Shown here one piece after another: positions 23,991 through 35,616 of a stretch of DNA of 64,000 nt. Positions within the stretch are counted from its first letter, which is position 1. Every line of letters begins with the position of its first letter. Both the position numbers and the translations under genes were made by a program. The DNA is taken from contig MU839090.1 of NCBI GenBank assembly GCA_030685235.1, positions 248,001 to 312,000 on the forward strand, given 5' to 3'. Below the pieces are notes generated by a model. The model worked only from the letters and a program-made list of their open reading frames with translations. It ran no database searches and was not told where the DNA came from. The stretch comes from Copromyces sp. CBS 386.78. Lineage: Eukaryota > Ascomycota > Sordariomycetes > Sordariales > Sordariaceae.

Positions 23991-24539
23991 AACTAGGTTA
24001 TATTTAAAAAATAAATTTCAAATTCTATAGAATTAAAGGTTTTAAAAGAAATTAAAATTTAATTGTTAAATAATTCTACTTCCTTAAATTTAATACTCTT
24101 ATCCTCTTATATTATAACCTATTCGTATAAAAACTATTATATTACTCTTATTAATAATAATTATTCTATTTTCATATTTATTAATTGCTCTTTTATTATT
24201 AAAAATAACCTTCCCCATTTCTAATTATTAAAAGCGAAAAAATTCGTTCTTACCGACGGAGTAATTAAAAGTATTATTTTTAAAGAAATAATAGCCAAAC
24301 TCCGGATTAGTTATTACAAAAAGACTATTACCTTTTTAATTTATAATATTTCTAAGAAGTACCTAATTATTTTAAATTTCCTATAAATATAATATTATTG
24401 GTTAGAAATCGATTATAAATAATATAATATATACTTTAATTATACTACTTATTAAAGCCGCTACTTACTAACGGACTTCCCTAAATATTAAATAATAGTA
24501 CCTAAAAATTTTATTAACCGGGTTTCAGTAGCTTCCGTC

Positions 24540-27500
24540 CGCTAGATATTTATCTTGCTAATTAAAAAGGAAGAGATTGAATTTCCCTTTTTAATTATTA
24601 AGAAAGAAAAGACCGAATTTCGCCCTCTAACTATTAAAAAAGAAAAGATTAAGAAGGTCGCGGCGGAACCTACCCTAAAACCTTTATCCACTCCCGAATT
24701 CTTTCCTACCGCTATTAAACCTAAAATCGATTTTAAAATTAGCTATTATATAATCCCCGCCCCTATTAAGGCGTTAATAGCCCAAAGGGCTAAATTTAAA
24801 ATTATTATTACTAATACCGCTACTCTCCTTATTAAAATTAAAAGCCCCGCGCTTTACGAACTTTATATATATATAAATAGCCGCCGCATTTTAATTAACG
24901 TAAATCGCCCCTAGCACCGCCGTTTTTATAAACCTAATTATAAATTCAACCCTAATAATATTAGGGTATTTAACATAACTATATTCAATTTCATTTATAA
25001 GAAGGAGTAATTATAGCCGTACGTTACGAACTATATTAAAATCGAAAGATTGGCGGCTATAACAGATCTTCAAAATTTAAATTTAACTAAGGAAATAATT
25101 AATAGTATTATAGAAGGTAATAAAAGGAAATATAAAGAAAGTCTACCCTCCGCGCTTTATAATTTTATTAATAAAATAATTAGCATTTATATTTTAAAAG
25201 ATACTTAAGAAGCCGCAATCTTTACTAAAATAATTAACCTTACTAGAAATCTCGAGACCGATACGCCTATATATAAAGAAATTTTCCGATAAATATATTT
25301 AATAAAAATCGATAAAGAAAATATAAAAAAATTTCTCGATAAAGCAAACTGGCTATTAAAAACTAAGGAAGAAATTATTAAAATTTTAAATTATTCCGAA
25401 GGACGGAAGTATATTAACGAAGTCGCCGTTTTCTTACCCTCGCTAACGGAGGAGATCCCTCCCTATCATTTATATAATTATAAGATTAAATTATAATTAG
25501 GAGAGTAGCCTCCTAGCGTACAATTATAATGCGTATTATTTATAGAAATTATTGTTATTAAAAAGTAAATCGATAATAATTTAAAGAAGAAATTTATCCG
25601 GCTATTATAATCTATAGCCGCCTCCCCCCTCTTATTAATTAAAAAACCTGGAAGTAGAGTCCATATTTATATAAATTACTATAATATTAATAACGTTACA
25701 ATAAAAATATATTATCCGCTACTACTAATTAAAAAGACTTTTAATATAATTTATAAAGTTAAGATCTTTACGAAATTCGATATTATTATTATATTTAATA
25801 AGATCTGTATTAAAGAAAGATATAAATAATTTACTACCTTTATTACCCGTTTTAGCTTTTATAAATTTATTATATATTTATTCGATTTATAGGGCGTATT
25901 AAGAACTTTTTAAAATTATATTAATAATATTTTATACAATATTTTTAATATTTACGCTACTATTTATTTTAATAATATTTTAATTTATTCCGATAACGAA
26001 AAAGAGTATAAAAAATACGTTAAGGAGGTCTTATAAAGGATAATTAAAGTAAGATTCTAAATTAATATTAATAAATACGAATTCTATACGTAGCGAATTA
26101 AATATTTAAATTTTATTATTACCTTAAGTAGTTTCGAAATAAACCTAAAAAAGGTTTTTACAATTATAATATAAAAAGTTCTAAATTCTAGGAAATCGCT
26201 TTAACGCTTCCTAAAATTCGCTAACTTCTATTATTATTTTATTAAGTATTTTTCTATTATCGCCGGCCTATTATACGAATTAATTAAGAAAATAGCGGGA
26301 TAGGAATAGGAAAAATAGTATTAAAGGTCTTTTAAGACGTTAAAAAAAGCTTTTAATAATAGACTTATTTTTCGTATTTACAATTAATTTAAATAAATTA
26401 TCGTAGAAACCGATATATTTAATTAAGTTTATAGAAGTATATTATTATAATATAATGAAGAAAATATCCTCCGGCCTATTACCTATTTTAATTAATAATA
26501 CTCTTTAATAGAATATAATTATAATATTTATAATAAGGAATTATTAACTATTATTAAAGCTTTAAAAAAATAGCGCCCTAAATTAGAAAAAGTATAATAG
26601 CCTTTTAAAATTCTTATAGATTATAAAAATCTAAAGTCTTTTACTATTAATAAGTAGTTTACCCCCCGGTATATATAATAATTTCAATTTCTCTCCTAAT
26701 TCAATTTTATAATTAAATACCGGCCGGGTTCGTTATAAATACGCCCCAACGCCTTAAATAAGAAACTAAAGGACTTACCTAAAAATAAAACCGACGAGCG
26801 TCTATTAGTTAGAAATAAGGTTTTATTCAATTATAATATCTTCGTTAACGGAACTTTCGTTCTAAAAGATAGATAGGAAATTATTAACGTCAGAACCAAA
26901 TATATTTACAACCTAAAAATAATAAATAATAAATTTACTAATAATTTAATTATAGAAAATCATGAAAAATCGGTATTTTTATAAGATTTATTTACTTACT
27001 TATCGGACTTCGGTCGCCGTATATAATTTAAAGAAGTAAAAGATTATTTAAAGAAAATATTTTTCGCTAAATATAAAGTAATATAAGGACAAATATATTT
27101 TTAAAGTATTATTATTATCAACCTTAATAATACCGAACTTTAATTCTAATTCTTCCGCTATATATACAATTCGCTGTTTATTAATTACCCGGGTCAAAAA
27201 AAGACTTACTCGTTATTCTTTTAATCTTTCTTCTAATTAAAGATATTTAATACCGTTAGGGCCTACTATAAAGCCTACCTACCATATACCAAATCTAAAC
27301 CATTACAATACTCCCCTTATAAATTTTTAAAACTACTAATAATACCCTTCGTACTATAGAAGGATATTTTTATAAATTATATTACCCTTTTAACGCCTTA
27401 CGTACGTCGGGGATAGGAATTTAAATATATAATTGTTATTATTAATTATTTAATGAAAATACGATACTTTATTCCTATAATTAGCTTTACGGCCGAAGAA

Positions 27501-28420
27501 TTAGTAGATTAAGTCATTAAAAAGATTTATAATATCTATAATTTACCGGACTTTATTATATTAAATTGCGGCTCCCAATTCGTTTTATAGTTCTAGAGAG
27601 CTTTATCCTCCCGTTTAGAAGTGGCTTTTAAGCCCTCCTCTATATTCTACCTAACTACTAACGGTTAAATAGAATATATTAATATAAAAATAGAAAAATA
27701 TCTTCGTTTCTATATTAATTAAATATAAGATAATTAAGTAGACTAGTTCCTAATCGTAGAATTTACTAATAATAACCTAATTTCTAAAATAATAGGAATA
27801 TTTCTTTTCTTTATTAATTATAATTTCTACCTTCGGATAAGTATTAAATTAGCGAGGCTACATCCGCCAAACTTATTAATTTAATAATAAACGGAGTATT
27901 TTAAAACTAATAAAATAATTGACCGTTTTAAAAAAGTATTAAAGTATATTACAGATTAAGTAAAATAAATTTAATAACGGTACGAAATTAACGTTAATAT
28001 TCGACGAATAAATACCCTGAAATATAAAGTAGGAAATAAAATCCTATTTAATATAAAAAACTTTAATACCGGCCGCCCGTACGTAAAATTTACCCCCCTT
28101 TATAAAAGCCCGTTCGAAATTATTAAAGCGGACAATTACCGAATTACGTTTAAACTCCCTATTAATATAAAGTATAGCCCGACTTTCTACGTTAATAAAA
28201 TTAAACTATAAATTGAAGTAAGTATTTTGGGACAATTAGAAGTATAAGAAAAGGACGTTCGCGCAAATTATAATTATAATATAAAGAGGACTAATAACGA
28301 GGAAAATTCAATAGAATAGGATTTTATTAAAATCGACGGCTATTATAAAGCGGCCAACGGTCGTTAGGAATATTTTATCGTTTAAATACTATTTTATTAA
28401 CCTTTATAGCAACTGCGTAC
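24540..28420 (+). pseudogene. RIPed Ty3/gypsy pol polyprotein (RT, RNase H, integrase)
   Basis: Ordered remnants on the plus strand. In the reverse transcriptase, F-T-K-F-D-I at 25767-25784 keeps its Asp, but the YxDD box reads Y-F-N-N (25965-25976), followed by I-L-I-Y-S-D. RNase H: W-less R-P-K-L-E then D-Y/H-K-N-L-K-S-F-like and Y-R-P-G-S segments at about 26570-26740. Integrase: a core at about 27350-27700 with N-C-G-S-Q-F where D-x-G-T-Q-F is usual (27564) and T-N-G-stop-I-E around 27660. A frame near 28310-28420 could be a chromodomain remnant, but this is weak. The RT-RNase H-integrase order identifies Ty3/gypsy. Stops correspond mostly to former CAA, CAG and TGG codons. Confidence 0.85.
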
Positions 28421-28710
28421 TAATGTAATTATATCCCCTAATATAATATAGTAATTTTACGAAATATATTTAGAGGTTTTAATACCCTTAAATTGGCTAG
28501 CGGCGGAGTAGAAACGAAGGAGGACGTTAGAAGAGACGGAGGAGCCGGCCGTAGAAGTGGAAACTCTACTAATAAAGTACGAAGGGAGGAGGAAGTCGTT
28601 ACAGTTAATAGCTATAGAAATTTTTTATAGTTAGATTAAACGTTTAATAAGTTTATTTATTATTTTATATAACTTTAATCAATTATATAGCTTCTTTTAG
28701 TCTGAGAAAG

Positions 28711-28818
28711 TGTTATAGGGTTAGCTTGTATTATATATATTAGTAATAATAGCTCTCTAAAATTACTATTACCACCGGTTGATTGGCTATAGCCTCCCGC
28801 TATAGACCCACTGGGGGT
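28711..28818 (+). repeat. 3' LTR of element B, first fragment
   Basis: First 108 bp of the B 3' LTR. It is cut after CACTGGGGGT by insertion of A2. The second fragment resumes at 30996. The 5-bp duplication GGGGT lies at 28814-28818 and 30991-30995. Confidence 0.9.
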
Positions 28819-29041
28819 TGTAACGGGTCTGCAAGAGTAAGGCACAGCGAGCAGTCGTGTAAGGTTGAAATGCTATATTTGATAAAGAGGGAAAGGAAGA
28901 GACTGTACCAGAAGGGTGCAGTCGGAAAGGGTTTTGTGCACCGTAGTGCCAAGGCTGGAGTATCCGGACTAGAGCCTTCGCAGATGGCTTTATAGACTTG
29001 GTATTAGCTAGGTCTAACCTTAGGGTTCTAGCCCCATAACA
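28819..29041 (-). repeat. LTR of A2, nearly undamaged copy
   Basis: Begins TGTAACGGGTCTGCAAGAG and ends CCCCATAACA as read on the plus strand. It keeps CA and TG dinucleotides, unlike its partner. Confidence 0.9.
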
Positions 29042-30767
29042 TTACCCCCCTACTCCCCTCGAAAGGAGACGCAGGCCCACCGCATAGAAGTTGTAGAGAA
29101 AATAGCTAATTATACGAAAACGGCCAAAAATCTAGACTGATAGCCACACCCAACCTAACGCACAGGAATGGGGAAGAAATTAATGATACTAAGTAAGAAT
29201 CAATACTATCTAAGCCCCTAAATAAATACTATATAATTATTTACTCCTACTCGAATTGGCGATACCCTCCTAGTATTTACCCTTATAGAGCTACGCCTAA
29301 TGGCCTAGGCACCAAGTCTAATAGGGTATTTAGGAATTGCCTATTTGGGAACCTCTTTTACTAAATAGTAAATTTATACCCTATAGGTAATTAGAATTAG
29401 AACTATTAACTCTATACTTTGTATTACTATTGCTTTTTTAGCTAGTAAATGCTATTTTTAAGTAATGAACCCGCTACACCTCTCGTTAAAAGCAACCCTA
29501 ATAATTCTATACTTACAAAATATTACGTTTGCTACCCTCCTACGGTTACGTTTTATAGTAGATACTAACTTTAATTGGCTATACGTAAAGGGGTAACGGT
29601 ATAAGGATTTATTATATTATTGCGAGTGGTAGATAGTTAGTATTTCCGTCGTTATAGCTTCGCTTTTCCTAGTTGTTGGAAATTCTTCTTTTTAAATCCT
29701 TAGTTTAATACTCCTTCTATTGTAGTCTTATTAGGGTAGCCTTCTTAAAGTATTATTTAGTCTATAAACTCTTCCTTTTAATTATTATTATTGTAATTAC
29801 TTACGCCTCTAACCGGGTTGCGGATTGCGACGTTATTTATTTTTATACTTTTCGCCTTATATTTCTTAGCCTAATAGGAACCGCTACCGTAATTTATATA
29901 TTTACCCTCCTCCTTCTATTATTATTGTAATTTCGAAGGAACGTTATTACTTTTTATCTTCGTTGTAGAGATATTTATTAATATATTTCCATTATTATTA
30001 ATTGTAACGTACTTCGAGGAAGACGGAGAGGTAGAGGCTAAAAGAAAGGTATTATTATTTAATTTCCGTAAATACGTAAGCAAATCGGAATATTATTTTA
30101 GAACGTCGATACAATCGTCGAACTATTACTTCTAAGAGTCGGTAAGCGCGTAGGTTAGCGAATTAATTTTCGCGGCGTCGGGCTAAGAATCAATTTAAAT
30201 TCAGTAGAATACTTTTTCGTATCTAATTAAAAAAGTTACGATACCTTCCTTACTCTTTTGGCGGATTGCAGCGAATTCTTAGCCGGCGCGCTTTTTAAAG
30301 TTCGGATTACTATAAATAAATTGGAATTTATTAAAAAGTTCTTACAATAATTGAAGTAAGGTTGCGAATACAACGAGGGGGTATTTAACGGGGGGCGATA
30401 AGCTGGCGAATAAGTAGTAAAATTGTATTTTAAAGTCGCCGATAGCGAAGTTATTAATATAGAATTTAATTTGCATATTAAATACCTAGGTTTCGAAGTC
30501 TACTTTTTCCTTAGAAAACTTTTTAAAATAGGGAAGGATTAGCTTTTTAGTAGGCGAATTTAGCGGAGGGGAAGACGAGGCTTTAAGGGCGGCGATTTTA
30601 ACGATAATCTATTCGATAGACGAAGCGAATTATCGATATCGCTCTTAAGAGTTCAGCGACTAGGGGATCTATTATTGAAATATCGTGACGGCGGGGGGGG
30701 GGGGGGTATTCTTAGGGCGTACCTACGAGAGAATAGTAACGGTAATTGAAAAGAAGGTTAAATATAA
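29042..30767 (-). pseudogene. Internal gag-like region of A2
   Basis: Homologous to the A1 internal region and likewise without visible RT or integrase motifs. Full of stops and RIP-type changes. A minus-strand K-V-D-F-E-T-x-V-F-type block near 30480-30510 corresponds to the A1 capsid-like segment near 19500. Confidence 0.6.
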
Positions 30768-30990
30768 TATAACGGGTTTATAAGAGTAAGGTATAGCGAG
30801 TAGTCGTATAAAGTTGAAATGCTATATTTGATAAAGAGGGAAAGGAAGAGATTGTATTAGAAGGGTATAGTCGGAAAGGGTTTTATATACTGTAGTACTA
30901 AGGCCGGAGTATCCGGACTAGAGCCTTCGTAGATGGCTTTATAGACTTGGCATTAGCCAAGTCTAACCCCAGGGCTCTAGCCCCATAACA
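30768..30990 (-). repeat. LTR of A2, RIPed copy
   Basis: Same length (223 bp) as 28819-29041. It starts TATAACGGGTTTATAAGAG, showing repeated C-to-T and G-to-A differences from the spared copy. Confidence 0.9.
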
Positions 30991-30995
30991 GGGGT

Positions 30996-31119
30996 TCATG
31001 GCTCGAGTCCTATAAAAGCCTATCTCCCGAATATACCTCTACACTTCTCTTCCTTTCCTCCTCGTGCAATTACGCATATTAATCATCTACACCCAACCTC
31101 TCGCCCTCTACCCGTGATA
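30996..31119 (+). repeat. 3' LTR of element B, second fragment
   Basis: Remaining 124 bp of the B 3' LTR, following the GGGGT duplication of A2. It includes the TATAAAAG box and is little mutated. It ends immediately before TTAAT (31120-31124), the target duplication of B. Confidence 0.9.
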
Positions 31120-31124
31120 TTAAT

Positions 31125-31304
31125 GCCAGGTTAGACCGCTTGCGATAGTTCTGGTTCGGATGCCCCGGCCTTAGCGCTACGGTGCACAAAACCCTTTCCG
31201 ATTATACCCTTCTAGTACAGTCTCTTTCCTTCCTTCTCTATCAAATATAGCATTTCAACCTTACACGACTGCTCGCTGTACCTTACTCTTGTAAACCCGT
31301 TACA
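31125..31304 (+). repeat. 3' LTR of element A1, second fragment
   Basis: Remaining 180 bp of the A1 3' LTR. It continues the sequence broken at 20977 and ends CCCGTTACA. It keeps many CA and TG dinucleotides. Confidence 0.88.
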
Positions 31305-33240
31305 AAAAGCCTCTTTAAAGGTATTCTTAATCGGTCTAATTAGGTAAGTACGCTCAATCCAGCGTTTTTATCCAAAGCTATACGTACTCAATAGGGTTGA
31401 GATTAGGTGAATAAACTAGCTATTTGACCTATTTATCTATTAGAAACAATTCGTTAAGTACCGCCTTTGTTGTGCGAAATAAGTAAATAGGCACGCTATC
31501 CTACTAAATTAAACGATTACGATCTACGAATTAGAAGGTATAAAGTAACGGTACGATATACTTTTAATAGCTAATAAAATTAATCTTACCCTATTTCTTA
31601 TCCTATATTAAGTAAAGCCCCTTAACGCTACTAGTAAAACAATCCCAAAATATTTAACCGTTAACTTTCTAACGAATTTAAGCTATTTTATTAGGGTTTT
31701 TTCCGTTAAATACAATAATATATTTATGCTTAAAACTAAAGCTATTAACTTAAGTCTCGTTAAACCATATTTAATTCTCCTATTGAACTAATATTATCGC
31801 TACCCAACTTAAAGCAAATTATAGGCGAACTTAGCAGTTCTTAGGATTTAAAGGCTATTTAACTAATTAGAAGATCCGCCGTACGCCTACCAATTATATA
31901 GTGCCTTAGATTGCGCGAGTACTATATAGCTATAGAATCGGAAGAACTTTACGGACTTTAAACTACGGTAAAAATCGTTTAAACTTATATAGAATTTATA
32001 AGAAGGCCTTTACCTACTTACGGATCTCTAGTAATATAACGGGCGGCCGGCTATAAAGAGAGAACCCAGGTTAGGTATTAGCGACGATAATATATAATAC
32101 CTACTTTTCTATAATATTAAATATACGGGCAATTTAGGAAATAAATAAGTTTACGTAGAAGTATAGTATTTTAATTATAATCTACTCTTCGTATAAAGTA
32201 AATACCGATTTCTAAACCGGACTAACGTAGTACCGGGAGAAGGAGATATTAGAAATATCAGCGAAGGGGGCACGCAGCGGAAAATAATCGATAAAAAGTA
32301 GGGTAGGACCCTCGAAACCAAAGGAAGATAAAGACGATTTAATTCGATTGCGCGAAGGCCTAACAACTACGCCGCAAATAATAAAGGCAACTAAAAAGCC
32401 AATCCGATAAATTAAAATAGCTAAACCATTATTAATATAAGATTTATATAATAGGGAAAATATAATTTACTAAGTATAACTAAAATACGAAAATAAAGGC
32501 CTAGGCGACGAAGAATTATAAGAAATTCGTTCTCCTTATCGGATTTAACCGTTAAATCGACAATATCGCAAAGTAGAACGGCGGCTTCAACTACCGCCAA
32601 AATATAATAGTCGCACTAATTTTAAAAGTAAAACGAATTATTAAAGCGATCTAATACAATCTCCTGGACTGCCTTTCAACGAAATTATATAATAAAGGGG
32701 CTAGCGTAATTATCGTCGCCGTCGTCGTCGTCGTCGTTATTATCGTTGTCAAAATAAATAGAAGAAGAGGCATTAGAATTAAAATCATCGTTAGAAAATT
32801 CGTAAAAATCGTACTTACTAAAAAAGTAGGGTTAGACCCGCTACATTTAATTAACGACGAACCAAAGGAATTTACAGACTATAATATAGGTAAGGGGACT
32901 TATCGGTATAAATTAGTTAATTAAATAAGATAATAAAATAACGAAAAGTTAGGGTAAAACGGGTAAATAATAGTAAGCAAAATACTAACGAAGCAAATAA
33001 TTACAAAAAGTATAGTATATAGAAGGGTATATATAAGTAAATAAAATTTTTATTACCTATTTAGAATAGAGATTAGCCTCTTTAACTCGTAAAATCGAAT
33101 GATTAATTCTAGTTAATTTGGCTAATTTAATTAATTTATTCAATTAGGTATTTAAATAAGGCTATTCAGAAATTACACTCTATTAAGAACGTTTAAATCG
33201 CAATTGTTTTAGTACAGTTGGGCACAGTTAGCAGGCTTCT
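31305..33240 (-). pseudogene. Tc1/mariner-like transposase, main part (outermost layer of the nest)
   Basis: Minus-strand remnant of a DDE-type transposase. Reading leftwards: an N-E-T-x-V-N-S segment (about 31725-31750, where D-E-T-W would be usual), a D-K-K-x-G-K-I-N-F block, Q/x-D-S-V-P-I-H-like sequence near 31480-31500, then Y-S-P-N-L-N-P-I-E-Y-V near 31395-31430, the acidic triad end region typical of Tc1/mariner. The frame then runs into the A1 LTR at 31304 and resumes at 18961. No terminal inverted repeats were found; the right limit is set where the composition returns to normal. A GTC microsatellite-like run lies near 32715-32738. Confidence 0.7.
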
Positions 33241-34091
33241 AAGCATGGGTAATCGCTATAATACCCTATAATCTAGCCGAAAAGGGGGTACTACGCTTCC
33301 GTAAACGCGGTAAGGTGCGCAGTAGCGTTTTTTACCCTAGTCGCATTGTCTGGACTCGAACATAACTAAGCAAATGCATAGACTACTCCATCCTATTAAG
33401 CCAATCAAACAACTCGATTTGGGGTATACGGACCACTTACACCCCTGCTCCTAGGTAGATCCGAGGAACCACGCTAACAAACAAACCAGTCTTATATTGT
33501 ACATACGACAATTAATGCATTGAGGTGAGGTGGTTCCTTCCAAATCAATGATCGGATTGACCAAAGTATGATCTTCAGCTATCTCCCTCAGTTCCATGAC
33601 AAGGAAATACAAGGCTGAATTATTTCTGTGTTTTGTAATCTATTTCCTTTCCCCACGCATCTCTGTCCTTCTCTCTTCGAATCCCACCATCCCAGATGTT
33701 TCAATCTCATTCTTGACATCTTCGCTCCAGCCTTGGAAATCTAGCCAAGGGGCCCTTCGAGGACTTGCTTCGTCGTCTTCGCCGCGCTATCTTTCATCAA
33801 CATGCATGGTAAATACATGGCCTTTTCTTGATCGTATGGCCCATATGATCTCTCGTCCGTGTTTGAATTACGATGCTAATACCAATCCTTTCCAGAAAAG
33901 GACAGGTCGGAGTAACCAAGGTGTACTCTTCTTTTGTTGTTGGCCAAAGGCGTAACGGTTGAAGCCGCTTCGCTTGCTCGTCCGGCCAGCGCTGAAATGC
34001 GCTCAGAACGACCGTCGCGGCCTGCACGAAAACCAGGAATAGCAGAAGGGACTTGATGAAATCGAGTATCGCCATGCATATGCCATGCAGT
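33241..34091. other. Right flank of the transposon nest
   Basis: Transition from RIPed to normal composition. A few open frames on both strands show no recognisable domain. No gene is claimed. Confidence 0.5.
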
Positions 34092-34667
34092 TCAACGTAT
34101 GGGTTGGAGTTTTTCCTCGTCTCCTGGACTTGGTGCAACACACTTCCACCTCCTATAAAGACCGTGGCCCGAAAGGCTGGCCGCCATTGCGATGCACATC
34201 GATTGCGGAAGATATCCGAGCAGCATCAGATTTGCACTCGCTCCGGCGGCATATCCGGCGACTCCAGCGCCGGTGACGAAAATCAGATAGACGAACAACT
34301 GGAACGGATCCTGCTCCTGCCGGCGGTGAATGAATGACGAGACACAGCAGCCGTACACCAGACATGACCAAAGCATCAACCCGTCTGACGGATATACGAT
34401 GACGTCTTGCCCATTTCTTTCCCCTGGGCTACCTAGGCGGTTCTACAAGCAGTATGTCAACAATGCGATTGATGCGTTCGACGATGGAGGGTCACTCACC
34501 CCTTTGTGACCGGACTCATGGTCGTTGTGGGAAGTGTACCGCCAGATCACGGCGCTACACAGAGCCGCGAGACATATCTCGACAATATCGGATCTCCAGC
34601 TCCATGTTGAAGCGTGTTCCGGTACCTTCCCGGCCCGGTGTCGAAGAGGGCATGTTCGAAAATTCAT
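34092..34667 (-). CDS. Hypothetical small multi-pass membrane protein
   Basis: Not recognised. Minus-strand model with exons 34667-34500 and 34442-34092, joined through a 57-nt intron (34443-34499, GTGAGT to TTGTAG), gives 172 residues. Three to four hydrophobic stretches are visible: DIVEICLAALCSAVIW, LMLWSCLVYGCCVSSF, FQLFVYLIFVTGAGVAGYAAG and a weaker LGYLPQSMCIAMAASL. The N-terminus is basic and the C-terminus charged (SPGDEEKLQPIR). The consensus splice sites and the clustering of hydrophobicity into helix-length blocks are the reasons to believe it. No homology is known to me, and it lies next to a transposon island, so a species-restricted gene or chance ORF remains possible. Confidence 0.45.
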
Positions 34668-35616
34668 TGGATTGATCAGAGCTTCAGCTAATGAGTGGTT
34701 GCGAGGAAGCTGGCGAGGGGCTGTGGCATGGAGGTGAATACAGATGCCGCCATCGGTTCAAGCATTCTTGTACCATGATCAGGGCATTCCCATCGACTAA
34801 ATATTCCCGAAAATTTGCCCTATCCCTCTTCTCAGGTTTTCAGCTTGCCTAAACCGGCAGATGTGATCACCGGATGCCCGGGCGGTTGCATATGACTTTA
34901 ACACCCAACCAGCCCTACCGGTTCGATCAACAACTTGCTCACTTGTTCGGTCACAGACGCAGCCTTCACTCCAACGATAACCATTGTCTCACCCTCATGT
35001 GTGAACACCCAAGGCACACCGGTTGGGTATCAGGCTGCCCCTCAGCAGAACAGATTGGCAGTGAGGCTGACCGCTTTCACCGAAAACTGGGCCAATCCGA
35101 AGACAGAACGCATATGACTCCTTCGTAAGGCAACCTGCGAACCATGGCGGACAACCTCTGCCAGGCTATGAACAAGGCAATAACGAGAAATCAACAACGG
35201 AGGCAACCAGGACGAGTTACGAAGGATACTGTGATTGGTTTACTAGCCTTTCGGAATTATCTGGCCGGCCTCCAACATGTGGCAGCATTGCGCCGCCCAA
35301 CGGTGGCTGTGGCAGACGACTGACTGCCTTGGGTTTCCGGGAGCAAGATCAAGCTCTCAAATCAACCCCATAGCCTCTCATTATTACTCCGGAGTCTTGT
35401 AACAACAGGTCAAGCGATGGACCACATCGTGTATTGGGCTATCTTCTATAAATCCTTCGCCACTATCCTACTCCAACAGTTGGCTCCGTCGCATTACAAA
35501 CAACAACTCCCAACCCTACACACCTAACAACTATTCAGCCAGAAAATAGACTTGGGTATTGAATAAGACTGGTTATGAGCCGCCCTGACACTTGAGAGCC
35601 TGACACTTTACCCAAT
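34668..35616. other. Intergenic region between two candidate small membrane genes
   Basis: Head-to-head spacing between the 172- and 78-residue candidates. Normal GC and no recognisable gene, RNA or repeat. Confidence 0.45.

Larger units (their letters stand above)
28819..30990 (-). mobile_element. LTR retrotransposon A2 (same family as A1, opposite orientation)
   Basis: Two direct 223-bp LTRs at 28819-29041 and 30768-30990, internal region 29042-30767, total 2,172 bp, flanked by GGGGT. On the minus strand the purine tract (complement of 29042-29062) lies just before the LTR at 28819-29041, so that copy is the 3' LTR and coding runs on the minus strand. The internal sequence aligns by eye with A1, for example the stretch at about 20390-20460 of A1 with the reverse complement of about 29520-29600. 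The 28819-29041 LTR is almost unmutated, while the 30768-30990 copy has many C-to-T/G-to-A changes. A run of 14 G lies at 30693-30706. Confidence 0.9.
20978..31119 (+). mobile_element. Ty3/gypsy LTR retrotransposon B, split by element A2
   Basis: The 5' LTR is 20978-21209 (232 bp) and the internal region 21210-28710 (7.5 kb). The 3' LTR is 28711-28818 plus 30996-31119 (108 + 124 = 232 bp after removing A2 and its duplicated GGGGT). Full length is about 7.97 kb. It is flanked by a perfect 5-bp duplication TTAAT (20973-20977 and 31120-31124). The internal region carries degraded gag, reverse transcriptase, RNase H and integrase in the gypsy order, on the plus strand. The LTR holds a TATAAAAG box (near 21107 in the left copy and 31011 in the right). 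RIP damage is severe over most of the element. Confidence 0.92.
18962..31304 (+). mobile_element. LTR retrotransposon A1 (small, gag-only), split by element B
   Basis: The 5' LTR is 18962-19180 (219 bp) and the internal region 19181-20938. The 3' LTR is in two parts, 20939-20977 and 31125-31304, which add up to exactly 219 bp once element B is removed. Own length is about 2.2 kb. LTRs start TG(TA)TTATAGGG and end CCCGTTA(C/T)A. A purine-rich tract (20918-20937, AGGGGGGAGTAGGGGAG) precedes the 3' LTR, fixing plus orientation. The flanking 5-mers (gatag on the left, aaaag on the right) do not match, so no target-site duplication is claimed. The internal region encodes only a gag-like protein, so the element is probably non-autonomous. 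It is heavily RIPed. Confidence 0.85.

Noticed and set aside
24555..24914. 119-codon open frame in element B (Lys/Ile-rich)
   Set aside because: RIP-degenerate part of the gag-pol interval; the composition follows AT bias and no independent gene is implied.
28310..28420. Chromodomain at the end of the gypsy integrase
   Set aside because: A weak G-R-x-E-Y-F-I-V-like pattern only; too damaged to claim without a de-RIPed consensus.
30693..30706. Run of 14 G in element A2 as a functional site
   Set aside because: Homopolymer in dead transposon DNA; most likely slippage and prone to sequencing error.
28780..31025. GGTTGATTGGC ... GGTTCATGGCTCGAGTCC in the B LTR as a tRNA or pol III gene
   Set aside because: The B-box-like stretch directly adjoins a TATAAAAG box in the LTR, and no acceptor or T-stem pairing is seen; better explained as LTR U3 sequence.
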